Assembly (NCBI GenBank): GCA_023422555.1
Contig: JAFAGQ010000017.1
Span: 1 to 6,118, forward strand
Origin: Pseudomonadota bacterium
Lineage (GTDB): Bacteria > Pseudomonadota > Gammaproteobacteria > Burkholderiales > Burkholderiaceae_B
Length of the DNA stretch: 6,118 nucleotides
Reading direction: 5' to 3'
The notes beneath the pieces were generated by a model that saw only the letters and a program-made list of their open reading frames with translations, made no database searches and was not told the origin of the DNA. The translations under genes and the position numbers were made by a program. This document shows positions 6,093 through 6,118 of the stretch, piece by piece; position 1 is the stretch's first letter, and every line of letters starts with the position of its first letter.

Positions 6093-6118
6093 ATGAAGAC
6101 ATCATACCCATTACTCGC
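6093..6118 (+). CDS. Start of an unidentified gene, cut by the right edge
   Basis: Eight codons are visible, reading MKTSYPLL, with a ribosome binding site 10 bases upstream. The lysine followed by a small polar and then hydrophobic run could be the start of a signal peptide, but too little is visible to name a product. It lies 44 bases after efeB on the same strand, beyond a terminator-like hairpin. It may be an extra member of the iron operon or the start of a new unit. The in-frame ATG at 6084 would add three residues but is too close to the ribosome binding site. Confidence 0.5.

Noticed and set aside
1..6118. Search for CRISPR arrays, tRNA or rRNA genes, insertion sequences, attachment sites or an undescribed system.
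   Set aside because: Apart from the 303-base intergenic region nearly every base is accounted for by known iron-uptake genes. No regularly spaced repeats, cloverleaf sequences or transposase-like frames were seen.

Overview
The window is a compact iron-acquisition locus from a Gram-negative bacterium, most likely a proteobacterium. It has twin-arginine-type signal peptides, periplasmic binding proteins and a complete EfeUOB system very close to the enterobacterial one. Base composition looks like a mid-50s percent GC genome by eye. A beta-proteobacterium of the Burkholderiales would fit, but the sequence alone does not settle the genus.

Left part (1-2385, minus strand): a ferric-iron ABC importer of the Fbp/Afu type. 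The upstream gene encodes the periplasmic Fe3+-binding protein (FbpA-like, complete). The next gene, overlapping it by four bases (GTGA), encodes the two-domain inner-membrane permease (FbpB-like). The permease starts with GTG and runs off the left edge, so only its first 452 residues are visible. The ATPase gene (FbpC-like) would be expected beyond the left edge but is not seen.

Middle (2386-2688): a 303-base AT-richer divergent intergenic region. It holds one good Fur-box-like sequence overlapping a plausible promoter for the rightward operon. It also holds a weaker Fur-like palindrome overlapping a plausible promoter for the leftward operon.

Right part (2689-6048, plus strand): an intact efeUOB operon with very short gaps (7 and 11 bases). 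EfeU is the membrane permease of the Ftr1/OFeT family, EfeO the periplasmic cupredoxin-imelysin iron-binding protein, and EfeB the Tat-exported haem-containing DyP-type peroxidase. After efeB comes a small terminator-like hairpin with a T-run. Directly behind it are a ribosome binding site and the first codons of another gene cut by the right edge.

Together the genes describe one iron-starvation module: an ABC route for ferric iron on one side and the peroxidase-linked Efe route on the other, probably both controlled by Fur from the shared region. All gene families here are known. I found no undescribed system. The points worth a second look are details: a changed metal-site-like motif in EfeO, an efeB start without a Shine-Dalgarno sequence, Tat-like export of the ferric binding protein, and the hairpin placed just before the next gene.
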